Shown here: positions 8,136 to 17,292 of the stretch, one piece after another
Numbering within the stretch: position 1 is the first letter of the stretch
Layout: every line of letters starts with the position of its first letter
DNA from: Bacteroidales bacterium
Lineage (GTDB): Bacteria > Bacteroidota > Bacteroidia > Bacteroidales > VadinHA17
Reading direction: 5' to 3'
DNA: 34,243 nt
Assembly: GCA_003157015.1 (NCBI GenBank)
Contig: PMIJ01000212.1
Span: forward strand, 1 to 34,243
Notes under the pieces: generated by a model
Database searches by the model: none
What the model was told of the DNA's origin: nothing
Seen by the model: only the letters and a program-made list of their open reading frames with translations
Made by a program: the position numbers and the translations under genes

Positions 8136-9434
8136 ATGCGGGTGTTAATGTTCGGATGGGAGTTTCCACCTCATATCACGGGTGGATTAGGCACTGCCAG
8201 CTATGGTCTGACGAAAGGTATGGCAACGCTCGATGATCTGGAAGTGATCTTTGTCGTTCCAAAAGCATGGGGCGATGAGGATCAGACTATGGTACGACTG
8301 GTAGGCGCAAACCAGGTGCCGGTTGCATACAAAAAAGTATTTTACAAAGGATTCAAACGTCCGGTTGAAAGAATTGAAGTATCCTCAAAGATTGTGCCTT
8401 ATACCGATCCTGACGATTTTTGGAAGTTGGTCAAATCTGAGGTATCAGGATATAATTTTTATGTCAAGACCAACAGTAAAGGAAAAGTAGATTTTTCAGG
8501 AAAGTACGACAGCAGCCTTATGGATGAAATATATAAATACTCCGTAGTGGCCGCTGTAATAGCCGATGAAAATGAGTTTGATATAATCCATGCCCATGAC
8601 TGGCTCGCATATCCTGCCGGGATAGCCGCAATGGAAGTGTCGGGAAAACCACTTGTAATTCATGTGCACGCTACAGACTTCGACAGAAGCGGGGGCAGTG
8701 TGAATCCCGATGTCTACCGGATTGAAAAGAATGGAATGGATGCTGCCTCTAAAATAATTACGGTAAGCAACCTTACCAGGGACATTGTAATTAACCGTTA
8801 CAATATTGATCCGGCAAAGGTTGAGACAGTATATAACGCAGTTGAACCTGTTACGATTGAAGAAAACTGCATAATTAAAAAGGGATTTGACGAAAAGGTA
8901 GTCACATTTCTGGGAAGGATTACAATGCAGAAGGGCCCCGAATATTTTATTGAAGCAGCTTATAAGGTCCTTCAGGTCATGAACAATGTAAGATTTGTCA
9001 TGGCAGGATCGGGAGATATGATGGAGAGAATGATGCGTAGAGCAGCAGCGCTTAAAATAACCGACCGGTTCCATTTCACCGGATTTCTTAAAGGTGCTGA
9101 TGTTTTTACCATGCTCGATATGAGCGATGTATATATTATGCCATCGGTTTCGGAACCTTTCGGTATATCACCTCTCGAAGCCATGCAGTCAAATGTACCT
9201 GTAATTATTAGTAAACAATCGGGTGTTGCTGAAATACTTACTCATGCTGTGAAAACTGATTTTTGGGATATAGATGCGATGGCTGATGCCATCTATGGGA
9301 TCCTTAATTATCCCGCACTTGCCCATATGTTCATAAAAAACGGTAAGGAGGAAGTTATCAGACTTAAATGGGATAATTCAGCCAGGCATGTGCGCGATAT
9401 TTATTACAGAGTTATTGAAAATCAAAAGAACTAA
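8136..9434 (+). CDS. GT4/GT5-like glycosyltransferase, probable alpha-glucan synthase
   Basis: A 432-residue GT-B fold transferase. It opens with MFGWEFPPHITGGLGTAS, the N-terminal glycine-rich loop shared with bacterial starch/glycogen synthases (KTGGL-like). Other motifs are HAHDWLAYPAG (about 149-159), an acceptor-side HVHATDFDRS, the mid-protein TVYNAVEP, and a C-terminal EX7E motif, E340 to E348 in SEPFGISPLE, which binds the nucleotide sugar. Retaining transferases of this type move glucose from ADP- or UDP-glucose to a growing chain. In this operon it probably elongates or primes alpha-1,4-glucan; a role in another glycoconjugate is possible. Spacing is 12 nt after the debranching enzyme and 3 nt before the GH57 gene, indicating co-translation. 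Confidence 0.82.
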   Translation: MRVLMFGWEFPPHITGGLGTASYGLTKGMATLDDLEVIFVVPKAWGDEDQTMVRLVGANQVPVAYKKVFYKGFKRPVERIEVSSKIVPYTDPDDFWKLVKSEVSGYNFYVKTNSKGKVDFSGKYDSSLMDEIYKYSVVAAVIADENEFDIIHAHDWLAYPAGIAAMEVSGKPLVIHVHATDFDRSGGSVNPDVYRIEKNGMDAASKIITVSNLTRDIVINRYNIDPAKVETVYNAVEPVTIEENCIIKKGFDEKVVTFLGRITMQKGPEYFIEAAYKVLQVMNNVRFVMAGSGDMMERMMRRAAALKITDRFHFTGFLKGADVFTMLDMSDVYIMPSVSEPFGISPLEAMQSNVPVIISKQSGVAEILTHAVKTDFWDIDAMADAIYGILNYPALAHMFIKNGKEEVIRLKWDNSARHVRDIYYRVIENQKN

Positions 9435-9437
9435 GAT

Positions 9438-10907
9438 ATGAGTGTTTCAGGCAAAAAAGCGATTTGTTTATATTTTCAGGTCCATCAGCCATTCAGGCTC
9501 AAGAGATACAGGTTTTTTGATATCGGACATGATCATTACTATTATGATGATTTCTCGAATGAATCCATAATGAGGAAGGTTGCAGATAAATGTTATCTGC
9601 CTGCGAATAATATTATTCTGGATCTGATTCAGAAACATAAAGGGAAATTTAAAGTTACATTTTCCCTCTCAGGTCTGGCAATCAGTCAGTTCCGGCTTTA
9701 TGCGCCTGAAGTGCTCGATTCTTTCAAAAGACTTGCTGAGACAGGAATGGTGGAATTTCTTGCGGAGACCAATTCACATTCCCTTGTTTCGCTGAGAAGC
9801 AGGACTGAATTTGAACGGCAGGTGACAAACCACCGGGAAATGTTAAAGGAATTTCTTGGAGTAGATGCTACTTCTTTCCGTAATACCGAATTAATTTATT
9901 CTGATACAATAGGATCGTGGGTGGCAGATATGGGCTTTAAATCAATGCTGACTGAGGGAGCAAAGCACGTGCTTGGATGGAAAAGCCCCAATTTTCTTTA
10001 TTGCAACTCGTTGAATCCTCGCCTTAAAGTACTTCTCCGTAACTTTGTTCTGAGTGATGATATTGCTTTCAGGTTCTCAAACAGGAACTGGAACTCATGG
10101 CCATTAACAGCAGATAAGTATGCTTCATGGATAAATAAGCTTGCGCCGAAAAGCGAGCTGATCAATATTTTTCTCGATTATGAGACTTTTGGTGAACACA
10201 ATTGGAAGGAGACAGGGATCTTTGATTTTCTTTCGCATATGCCTGGTGCAGTTCTGAAAAAAACTCCTTTCAGGTTTATGACAACAACTGAGATTGCCGA
10301 CACGTTGCAGCCGGTATCTGCAATAAACATTCCATCTCCCATATCGTGGGCTGATGAAGAGCGCGACATAACCGCATGGCTCGGGAATGAGTTGCAGGTT
10401 GCTGCCCTCGACAAATTATACAGCTTGGCCGGGAAAGTTAATAAATGTGAAGACGAATTGATTAAAAAAGACTGGGAGTACCTGCAATCCAGTGACCATT
10501 TTTATTACATGGCTACAAAGTTCTTCTCCGACGGTGCAGTACACGCCTATTTCAACCCGTATGAAACACCTTACGACGCATTTATGAACTATATGAATGT
10601 GCTCAGCGACTTTGAGATAAGGTTGAGTAAACTATTTCCTGATACAGCTGAACAAGATCAGATATATAAACTTGGGAACCAGGTTATTGAAAAAGATATG
10701 CTGATAGAAAAACAGTCAATGGAAATTCAAAGACTGACCAAGAAAATTGCGAAAATAAAACCCGGAAAAAAGCCGGCTAAAAGAAAATCACTAAAATCAA
10801 AAGCAATAGTATCCCCAAAAGAAAAAATCTCCGAACCGACCTCCGGGGCAATAAATAAGAAAGCTCCCGTTAAATCGGCTGTCAAAGTTAAATCAAACAA
10901 AAAGTAG
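9438..10907 (+). CDS. GH57 alpha-amylase / glucanotransferase with basic C-terminal tail
   Basis: A 489-residue member of glycoside hydrolase family 57, which acts on alpha-1,4 (and sometimes 1,6) glucans by a retaining mechanism on a (beta/alpha)7 barrel. Visible signatures: YFQVHQPFRL (about 12-21, GH57 region 1), FLAETNSHS (about 109-117), FRNTELIY with nucleophile Glu151, and FLDYETFGEH with acid/base Asp247. No signal peptide is present, so it is intracellular. After the catalytic part comes a heptad-like helix (about 408-437), then a 52-residue tail (438-489) rich in Lys, Pro, Ser and Ala with almost no hydrophobic residues. The tail is not part of the GH57 fold. Amylase versus 4-alpha-glucanotransferase activity cannot be decided from sequence alone. 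Confidence 0.87.
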   Translation: MSVSGKKAICLYFQVHQPFRLKRYRFFDIGHDHYYYDDFSNESIMRKVADKCYLPANNIILDLIQKHKGKFKVTFSLSGLAISQFRLYAPEVLDSFKRLAETGMVEFLAETNSHSLVSLRSRTEFERQVTNHREMLKEFLGVDATSFRNTELIYSDTIGSWVADMGFKSMLTEGAKHVLGWKSPNFLYCNSLNPRLKVLLRNFVLSDDIAFRFSNRNWNSWPLTADKYASWINKLAPKSELINIFLDYETFGEHNWKETGIFDFLSHMPGAVLKKTPFRFMTTTEIADTLQPVSAINIPSPISWADEERDITAWLGNELQVAALDKLYSLAGKVNKCEDELIKKDWEYLQSSDHFYYMATKFFSDGAVHAYFNPYETPYDAFMNYMNVLSDFEIRLSKLFPDTAEQDQIYKLGNQVIEKDMLIEKQSMEIQRLTKKIAKIKPGKKPAKRKSLKSKAIVSPKEKISEPTSGAINKKAPVKSAVKVKSNKK

Positions 10908-10939
10908 GATTACTACGATATAAAAAATAATTTTTTAAG

Positions 10940-13900
10940 ATGAAGGTTGAATTTATATTTGAAACCAGTTGGGAAGTATGCAACAAAGTGGGGGGAATAC
11001 ATACAGTAATCTCAACCAAAGCGCTTAAAATAGTAAAAGAACTTGGCGACAATTATATCCTTATCGGTCCGGATGTATGGCGGGAAGATGTAACAAATCC
11101 CGAATTTATTTCTGATGAATCCTTATTTCCTGAATGGAAAGCCAGAGCAGCCAGTGAAGGATTAAGAGTTAAAACAGGGAGATGGAATATTTCTGGAAAA
11201 CCTATTGTATTTTTAATCGACTTTACTCCGTATTTTGGTCAGCAGAATGAGATATTTGCAGGTTTCTGGGAAACATTTAAGCTTGACAGCATCACAGGTC
11301 AGTGGGATTATGTAGAACCTGCGCTCTTTGGATATGGTGCAGGCAAGCTGATTGAGAGTTTTTCAACATTCTATCGCGAGCATCATAATACCATTGCTCA
11401 ATTTCACGAATGGATGACCGGAACAGGGATACTGTACCTAAAAAAAAATGTACCATGGATTGCTACTTCCTTTACGACCCATGCTACCGTTCTGGGACGA
11501 AGCATTGCCGGAAATAATCGTCCTCTTTACGGTAAGATGGAAGAATATGTTCCTTTACAGGTTGCAAGGGAGTTCAATGTTGTGGCTAAACAATCGCTCG
11601 AGAAAATTTCAGCCTCAGAGGCAGATGTTTTTACAACAGTAAGCGAAATAACTTCAAGAGAATGCGCTCATTTTCTTGGAAAGGAGGTTGATTTTGTGAC
11701 TCCAAACGGATTCGAAGATTCCTTTGTTCCTCCTAATGATATTTTTGAAGAAAGAAGACAAATCGCCCGCGAAAAGCTTCTCAGTGTTGCAGAAGCAGTA
11801 CTGGACTATCCTGTGGCAGAAAATTGTGTTTTACTTGTTAACAGCGGACGATATGAATTCAGGAATAAAGGTGTTGACATTTTTATTGACTCCCTGGGTG
11901 AATTGCAGAAGAAAGGGACAATAGAAAAAGAGTGTATAGCTTTCTTCCTGATACCTGCATATCATAAAGGACCTCGAAAAGATATTCAGGATGCCCTCTA
12001 TAATAATGGTCAGGGAAACGGGGGCGACAGATACCTTACCCATAGTCTGCATTATCCGTCTTCGGATCCGGTCCTGCAAAGAATAGCTGCAAATAGTCTC
12101 ACTAATGATGAGAAATCGAAGGTAAAGATCATTTTTGTTCCTTGTTACCTTAATGGGAACGATGGGATATTTAATATGCCCTATTTCGATTTGCTGATAG
12201 GTTTTGATCTTTCTGTATTCCCCTCATACTATGAACCATGGGGATACACTCCTCTTGAAAGTCAAATGTTTTCAATACCTACGGTTACTACCTCACTTTC
12301 AGGGTACGGACTGTGGGTAAGAACTTATTTTGAAAATCCGGGGAATGGGATATCGATAATTGAACGGACTGATGATAATGAAACTGAAGTAATAAACAAG
12401 ATAAGGGATTTCGTTGCAATGTTCATCGGTCTGAATGAAAGTGATGTTAAGATTGCCAGAGAAAAGGCTCATGATATTTCAAGAATTGCCCTCTGGGATA
12501 ATCTTGTCAATTATTATTTTGAAGCTTACGAATTTGCACTTAACCAGAGCAACGAAAGAAGAGAAGAACCAAGAGAATTCATCAGGTACGTCGAAACTCC
12601 CGGAATACATGTGCGAAAACCTTATCAGGTACCTGTTTGGAAAGATATCTATGTTCAGAGCGATGTGCCTGAAAAACTGGCTTCACTTAAAGATCTGGCA
12701 AATAATCTGTGGTGGTCGTGGAACACTGAAGCTGAACTATTATTTAAGAGAATGGACCCTTCCCTCTGGGAAGAGGTAAAGCATAATCCTAAACTTCTGC
12801 TTGAAAAGATTGACTATAAAAGACTTCTGGTACTCGAAGATGATGATGATTTTGTATCTGAACTGAAGAATGTCAATGAAATATTCAAAACATATATAGA
12901 TCGTCCTGATAATCAGGAATTACCATCAATTGCCTATTTCAGCATGGAGTTTGGTATACACCCATGTCTGAAAATTTATTCCGGTGGACTTGGTATCCTC
13001 GCAGGTGATTATCTTAAGGAAGCCAGCGATTCGAACTTAAAAATTACCGGAGTTGGTCTACTTTACAGATATGGATATTTCAACCAGAAGCTTGGACCAA
13101 AAGGCGAGCAGCTCTCAATATATGAAGCTGAAGAGTTTTCGCGTCTCCCGATAAACCCGGTAAAAGATTCAAATGGCAACCATTTGTATGTCAGCCTGGT
13201 ATGGCCGGGCAGAACTGTAAAAATCCGTGTATGGGAAGCAATGGTCGGGAAAGTAAAGCTTATTCTTCTTGATACCGATTTTGATGATAATCTGCCGGAA
13301 GACAGGACAGTCACTCATTACCTGTATGGAGGGGATATTGAAAACAGGTTAAGGCAGGAACTTATTCTGGGAATCGGAGGAATCAGAGCTCTTGTAGCTA
13401 TGGAATTAAAACCTGATATCTATCACAGCAACGAAGGCCATTCTGCCTTTATCAGCCTGGAAAGATTAAGAGGTCTTATAAATGAACAGCATCTTACTTT
13501 CTATCAGGCTCTGGAAGCGGTAAGGTCCTCAACCCTGTTTACAACACATACTCCAGTTCCTGCAGGGCATGATGCATTTGAAGAGGATCTTCTTCGCAAG
13601 TATATTTCACATTACCATAGCAGGCTAACTATTACCTGGGACGAGCTGATGGCACTGGGACAGTGCAAAGGTGACTCTGATAAAAAATTCAACATGAGTT
13701 TTCTCGCGGCACGTATGTCACAGGAGGTTAATGGTGTAAGTAAATTGCATGGGGAGGTTAGCCAGGAAATGTTCAATAAGCTCTGGCCGGGATATCTTAA
13801 GGAGGAACTGTTCATAGGCTATGTGACCAATGGTGTTCATCATCCTACATGGACTGCTCCCGAGTGGAAAGAGGTTTACAAAGAATTGACAGGTAATGTT

Positions 13901-15163
13901 AACTTCGACCAGACCGACAGAACCCTTTGGGAAAAGCTATACAGCCTTGACGATAGAAAGGTTTATGATGTAAAAACAAGGCTTAAGAAGAACCTGTTTA
14001 TAACTATCAGGAAAAGGCTCCAGTCAGATATGATTGAAAAGCATGTGAGCCCTCATACACTGTTGAGTATAAGTGGTCATCTCAATGAAAAAGCACTGAC
14101 TATAGGTTTTGCCAGGCGATTCGCAACCTATAAGCGGGCATCGCTGCTCTTCCGCGATCTTGACAGGCTTTCAAGAATAGTGAATAATCCGGAGAAACCG
14201 GTTCAGTTTATTTACTCCGGTAAGGCTCATCCAAATGACGGCGGCGGAAAAGATCTGATAAAGAAAGTCTTTGAAATATCACAGATGCCTGAGTTTGCGG
14301 GTAAGGTAATTTTCCTCGAGAACTACGACATTGAACTGGCCAAGAACCTGACACAGGGAGTTGATATCTGGCTCAACACACCAACCAGGCCTCTTGAAGC
14401 TTCGGGAACCAGCGGCGAAAAAGCAGTAATGAATGGTACAATACACTTCAGTGTCCTTGACGGATGGTGGGTTGAAGGATATCGTGCGTTTGCCGGATGG
14501 GCATTGCCAAAGAAAAGAACTTATGAAAATCAGGACCTTCAGGATGACATTGATGCTGAAACTATTTATAATATGCTTGAATTTGAAATAGTTCCGGCCT
14601 ATTATTCATTCAATGAACAGGGTATATCTTCTGAATGGATAAGCCTTATAAAAAATACAATGGTAAAAATAGCTCCCGAATTTACCATGAAGAGGATGAT
14701 CGATGATTATTATGAAAAATATTACAATAAACTTTTTAAGAGGAATAAATATCTTACCAGTAATAACTTTGAGAAAGCAAAAGCCCTTGATGCATGGAAG
14801 AAAGCAATTAAAGATGAATGGGATAATATTGAGGTCCTGAATTACAGTTTTGAGAAGGCAGGAGATAATGTCTATCGTTCAGGTCATGATTACAGGGCGG
14901 AAATTGCGCTTGATATTAAGAAAATTCCAAAAGATAACGTCGGAGTTGAATTTATTATAACTCATATGAGTAAAACCGGCGAGTATGAATTCGTTGCCAG
15001 TGAAGAGTTTAAATTAGTCAGCTATAAAAACGGCAAATGTCTTTACAGGGCCAGCCTGGTGCCTGAAAAGGCAGGATCATTCTTTTACGGAATACGAATC
15101 TATCCAAAACACAAAGACCTGCCGCATAAACAGGATTTCTATCTTCTTCGCTGGATTGACTAA
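10940..15163 (+). CDS. Glycogen synthase (GT3) - alpha-glucan phosphorylase (GT35) fusion
   Basis: A single 1407-codon frame with two complete catalytic units. Residues 1-540 are a eukaryote-type GT3 glycogen synthase: ETSWEVCNKVGGIHTV (8-23), QFHEWMTGTG (154-163), ATSFTTHATVLGR (175-187), VTPNGF (253-258), SGRYEFRNKGVD (302-313), and the EX7E pair Glu432/Glu440 in YYEPWGYTPLES. After a short linker, residues about 580-660 form a DUF3417-like segment (LANNLWWSWNTEAELLF), then a GT35 phosphorylase: YFSMEFGIHP (666-675), THTPVPAGHDAF, GYVTNGVHHPTW, FARRFATYKRA and EASGTSGEKAVMNG, where Lys1161 aligns with the pyridoxal-phosphate lysine. A beta-rich domain of about 130 residues ends the protein. 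The first half makes alpha-1,4 chains from a nucleotide glucose; the second releases glucose-1-phosphate. The stop overlaps that of convergent glgB by 4 bp. Similar fusions are known in Bacteroidota. Confidence 0.92.
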   Translation: MKVEFIFETSWEVCNKVGGIHTVISTKALKIVKELGDNYILIGPDVWREDVTNPEFISDESLFPEWKARAASEGLRVKTGRWNISGKPIVFLIDFTPYFGQQNEIFAGFWETFKLDSITGQWDYVEPALFGYGAGKLIESFSTFYREHHNTIAQFHEWMTGTGILYLKKNVPWIATSFTTHATVLGRSIAGNNRPLYGKMEEYVPLQVAREFNVVAKQSLEKISASEADVFTTVSEITSRECAHFLGKEVDFVTPNGFEDSFVPPNDIFEERRQIAREKLLSVAEAVLDYPVAENCVLLVNSGRYEFRNKGVDIFIDSLGELQKKGTIEKECIAFFLIPAYHKGPRKDIQDALYNNGQGNGGDRYLTHSLHYPSSDPVLQRIAANSLTNDEKSKVKIIFVPCYLNGNDGIFNMPYFDLLIGFDLSVFPSYYEPWGYTPLESQMFSIPTVTTSLSGYGLWVRTYFENPGNGISIIERTDDNETEVINKIRDFVAMFIGLNESDVKIAREKAHDISRIALWDNLVNYYFEAYEFALNQSNERREEPREFIRYVETPGIHVRKPYQVPVWKDIYVQSDVPEKLASLKDLANNLWWSWNTEAELLFKRMDPSLWEEVKHNPKLLLEKIDYKRLLVLEDDDDFVSELKNVNEIFKTYIDRPDNQELPSIAYFSMEFGIHPCLKIYSGGLGILAGDYLKEASDSNLKITGVGLLYRYGYFNQKLGPKGEQLSIYEAEEFSRLPINPVKDSNGNHLYVSLVWPGRTVKIRVWEAMVGKVKLILLDTDFDDNLPEDRTVTHYLYGGDIENRLRQELILGIGGIRALVAMELKPDIYHSNEGHSAFISLERLRGLINEQHLTFYQALEAVRSSTLFTTHTPVPAGHDAFEEDLLRKYISHYHSRLTITWDELMALGQCKGDSDKKFNMSFLAARMSQEVNGVSKLHGEVSQEMFNKLWPGYLKEELFIGYVTNGVHHPTWTAPEWKEVYKELTGNVNFDQTDRTLWEKLYSLDDRKVYDVKTRLKKNLFITIRKRLQSDMIEKHVSPHTLLSISGHLNEKALTIGFARRFATYKRASLLFRDLDRLSRIVNNPEKPVQFIYSGKAHPNDGGGKDLIKKVFEISQMPEFAGKVIFLENYDIELAKNLTQGVDIWLNTPTRPLEASGTSGEKAVMNGTIHFSVLDGWWVEGYRAFAGWALPKKRTYENQDLQDDIDAETIYNMLEFEIVPAYYSFNEQGISSEWISLIKNTMVKIAPEFTMKRMIDDYYEKYYNKLFKRNKYLTSNNFEKAKALDAWKKAIKDEWDNIEVLNYSFEKAGDNVYRSGHDYRAEIALDIKKIPKDNVGVEFIITHMSKTGEYEFVASEEFKLVSYKNGKCLYRASLVPEKAGSFFYGIRIYPKHKDLPHKQDFYLLRWID

Positions 15164-17187
15164 ATATCTGTTGCCCGCCTTACTGCTTCTTTTTTAAATA
15201 CCAGGGCCGTTCTTGTAGGCAGATAAAGATATAGGTACAAAGGAGCATTAATAATGTTCCTTTCTGCTTTCTTAATTGAAATGAAAACGGTTTTATGGTC
15301 TATCCTGTTGAATCCACCGAATAAAGGATCGTCAGTATCAAGTATTATCCTGTATTTTCCCATTACAGGTATTCCATAATCAGTGAAGGATGTGGTAGGA
15401 TGGAAATTAAAAACGAAAAGCAATTCCCCTCTGGTATAAGCAACAACCTTATCTGCGTTATTCTCATATATCCTTTTAACTATAAGGTCATCAAGAATTC
15501 TGAAGTCAGTGTGAAGCTTCAGCATTTTCCTGTCGAATTTAAGCAGAAAGTTATATTTAAGATCTTTGTTTTCTGCAAGTTGCCATTGACGACGAGCATA
15601 CTTAAAGCTCCAGTTGTTTCCTTCCCGTGGAAAATCAATCCATTCGGGATGACCAAATTCATTCCCCATAAAATTGAGGTAACCTCCGCCTGAAGTGCTG
15701 AAGGTTATAAGTCTTATCATTTTATGCAGTGCTATCCCACGGTCCAATGCAATGCTGTGATAGGACTTGTTCATACCTGAATACATCTCGGCATCTATCA
15801 TCCTGAATATAAGTGTTTTATCGCCAACAAGAGCCTGATCATGCGATTCACAATAGGATATTATTTTTTCTTCAGGCCTATGCTGAGTCAGTTCATAGAA
15901 CAACTTCCCCATATCCCAGTTCTCATCCAGAGTCTCTTTAACAAGCTTTATCCAGAAATCAGGAACCCCCATAGAGAGCCTGAAATCGAATCCGAATCCC
16001 TTTTTTTCTGTATCAGCCGCCAGCCCTGGCATGCCACTCATTTCTTCAGCTATTGTAATAGCTTCAGGCTTAAATTTATGGATCATTTTGTTCGCCAGAA
16101 AGAGATAAACAAGTGCATCTTCATCCTGGTTGCCATCGAAGTACTCATTATATGATGTGAAGTTTTTTTCAAGACCGTGATCATAATAGATCATACTCGT
16201 AATTCCATCAAACCTGAAGCCGTCAAATTTGTATTCTTCAAGCCAGTAGCGGCAATTGGATAACAGGAAATGAATTACATTATCCTTACCGTAGTCGAAG
16301 CACAGGGAATCCCAGGCCACGTGATTTCTTCTATGATTTGCATGAAAGTACTGGCCCAATGATCCGTCGAACAGTCCTAATCCTTCATTTACATTTTTAA
16401 CCGAATGAGAGTGAATAAGGTCCATGATGACTCTAATTCCTGCGATATGAGCTTTATCAATGAGTTCTTTAAGATCTTCAGGTGTTCCGAATCTTGAAGA
16501 AGCGGCAAAAAAACTTGAGACATGATACCCGAACGATCCATAGAAAGGATGTTCCTGGATTGCCATAAGTTGTATTGTATTATATCCTGATTTACTTATA
16601 ACAGGGAGAATGTTTTCCGTAAATTCATTGTAAGTTCCGATTTTCTCCTGCGATGTGGCCATTCCGATATGAGCTTCATAAATGACAGGAGCGGGATCTT
16701 CCGGTGTAAAATTTTCACATGTCCATTCATAGCTTTTTTCCGGATGCCATACCTGTGCATTGAATATTTTGGTTTTATCATCCTGAACCACCCGGTTTGC
16801 ATATGAAGGAATCCTTTCTCCGTTCCCTCCTTCCCAGTGAACTGAAAGCTTATACAGGTCGCCATGCTTAAGAGCTTCATGCGGAAAAAATATCTCCCAG
16901 TCTCCCATCTGATTAATCCGTTTCATCATGAATTCTATTTTCTCTTTCCAGCCAGTAAAGACCCCGATCACAAAAATCTTATCAGCGTTTGGAGCCCATT
17001 CCCTGAAGACCCACGAATTGTCAGTATAATGCAGACCATAGTACAAATGGCCTATTGCAAAATCACAAAGCGTACCATTACCTGTAAGTTGTTTTTCCTT
17101 TAACAGGCATTTTGCGATCCGCCCGTCAATAATTCCTGTAAACGGATTTAACCACGGGTCAGATTGATAGAAACTTGCTGAATTCAT
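15160..17187 (-). CDS. glgB: 1,4-alpha-glucan branching enzyme (GH13, eukaryote-like)
   Basis: Transfers alpha-1,4 chain segments to alpha-1,6 positions in glycogen. Counting from an upstream TTG at 17199: a CBM48-like N-terminal domain (about 50-150, FREWAPNADKIFVIG), the VIYEAHIGM strand (172-180), a GH13 barrel with GFRFDGITSM (nucleophile Asp331), IAEEMSG (acid/base Glu385) and ESHDQ (transition-state Asp454), and a C-terminal beta domain. The motif set (YEAHIGM, FDGITSMIYYDHG) is that of the eukaryotic-type branching enzymes rather than E. coli GlgB. The start is placed at ATG 17185-17187, four codons downstream of the TTG, giving 675 residues. It is convergent with the synthase-phosphorylase gene (the stops share CTAA), so synthesis and branching are transcribed separately. 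Confidence 0.92.
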   Translation of the reverse strand: MNSASFYQSDPWLNPFTGIIDGRIAKCLLKEKQLTGNGTLCDFAIGHLYYGLHYTDNSWVFREWAPNADKIFVIGVFTGWKEKIEFMMKRINQMGDWEIFFPHEALKHGDLYKLSVHWEGGNGERIPSYANRVVQDDKTKIFNAQVWHPEKSYEWTCENFTPEDPAPVIYEAHIGMATSQEKIGTYNEFTENILPVISKSGYNTIQLMAIQEHPFYGSFGYHVSSFFAASSRFGTPEDLKELIDKAHIAGIRVIMDLIHSHSVKNVNEGLGLFDGSLGQYFHANHRRNHVAWDSLCFDYGKDNVIHFLLSNCRYWLEEYKFDGFRFDGITSMIYYDHGLEKNFTSYNEYFDGNQDEDALVYLFLANKMIHKFKPEAITIAEEMSGMPGLAADTEKKGFGFDFRLSMGVPDFWIKLVKETLDENWDMGKLFYELTQHRPEEKIISYCESHDQALVGDKTLIFRMIDAEMYSGMNKSYHSIALDRGIALHKMIRLITFSTSGGGYLNFMGNEFGHPEWIDFPREGNNWSFKYARRQWQLAENKDLKYNFLLKFDRKMLKLHTDFRILDDLIVKRIYENNADKVVAYTRGELLFVFNFHPTTSFTDYGIPVMGKYRIILDTDDPLFGGFNRIDHKTVFISIKKAERNIINAPLYLYLYLPTRTALVFKKEAVRRATDI

Positions 17188-17241
17188 GATGTTTGACAAT
17201 ATGGATATATTTCTATAAAATTACGAAATCTAAACCATTAA

Positions 17242-17274
17242 ATTGTTTCATTTCCAAGGGCTTTATTAATTTTG
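17242..17274 (+). promoter_or_regulatory. Bacteroidota-type promoter for ribF
   Basis: ATTG (17242-17245), 21 nt, TAATTTTG (17267-17274, full -7 match). The predicted transcription start (about 17281) lies downstream of the TTG at 17272, so ribF should start at ATG 17293. Confidence 0.6.
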
Positions 17275-17292
17275 CAGACATATTTTTATCTT

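Noticed and set aside
8496..9074. 192-codon open frame antisense to the GT4 gene
   Set aside because: Lies entirely inside a well-supported gene; its translation has no recognisable motif and looks like codon-bias shadow.
12435..12779. 114-codon frame inside the synthase-phosphorylase gene
   Set aside because: Alternative frame within a continuous, motif-rich gene; no sign of a frameshift or internal gene.
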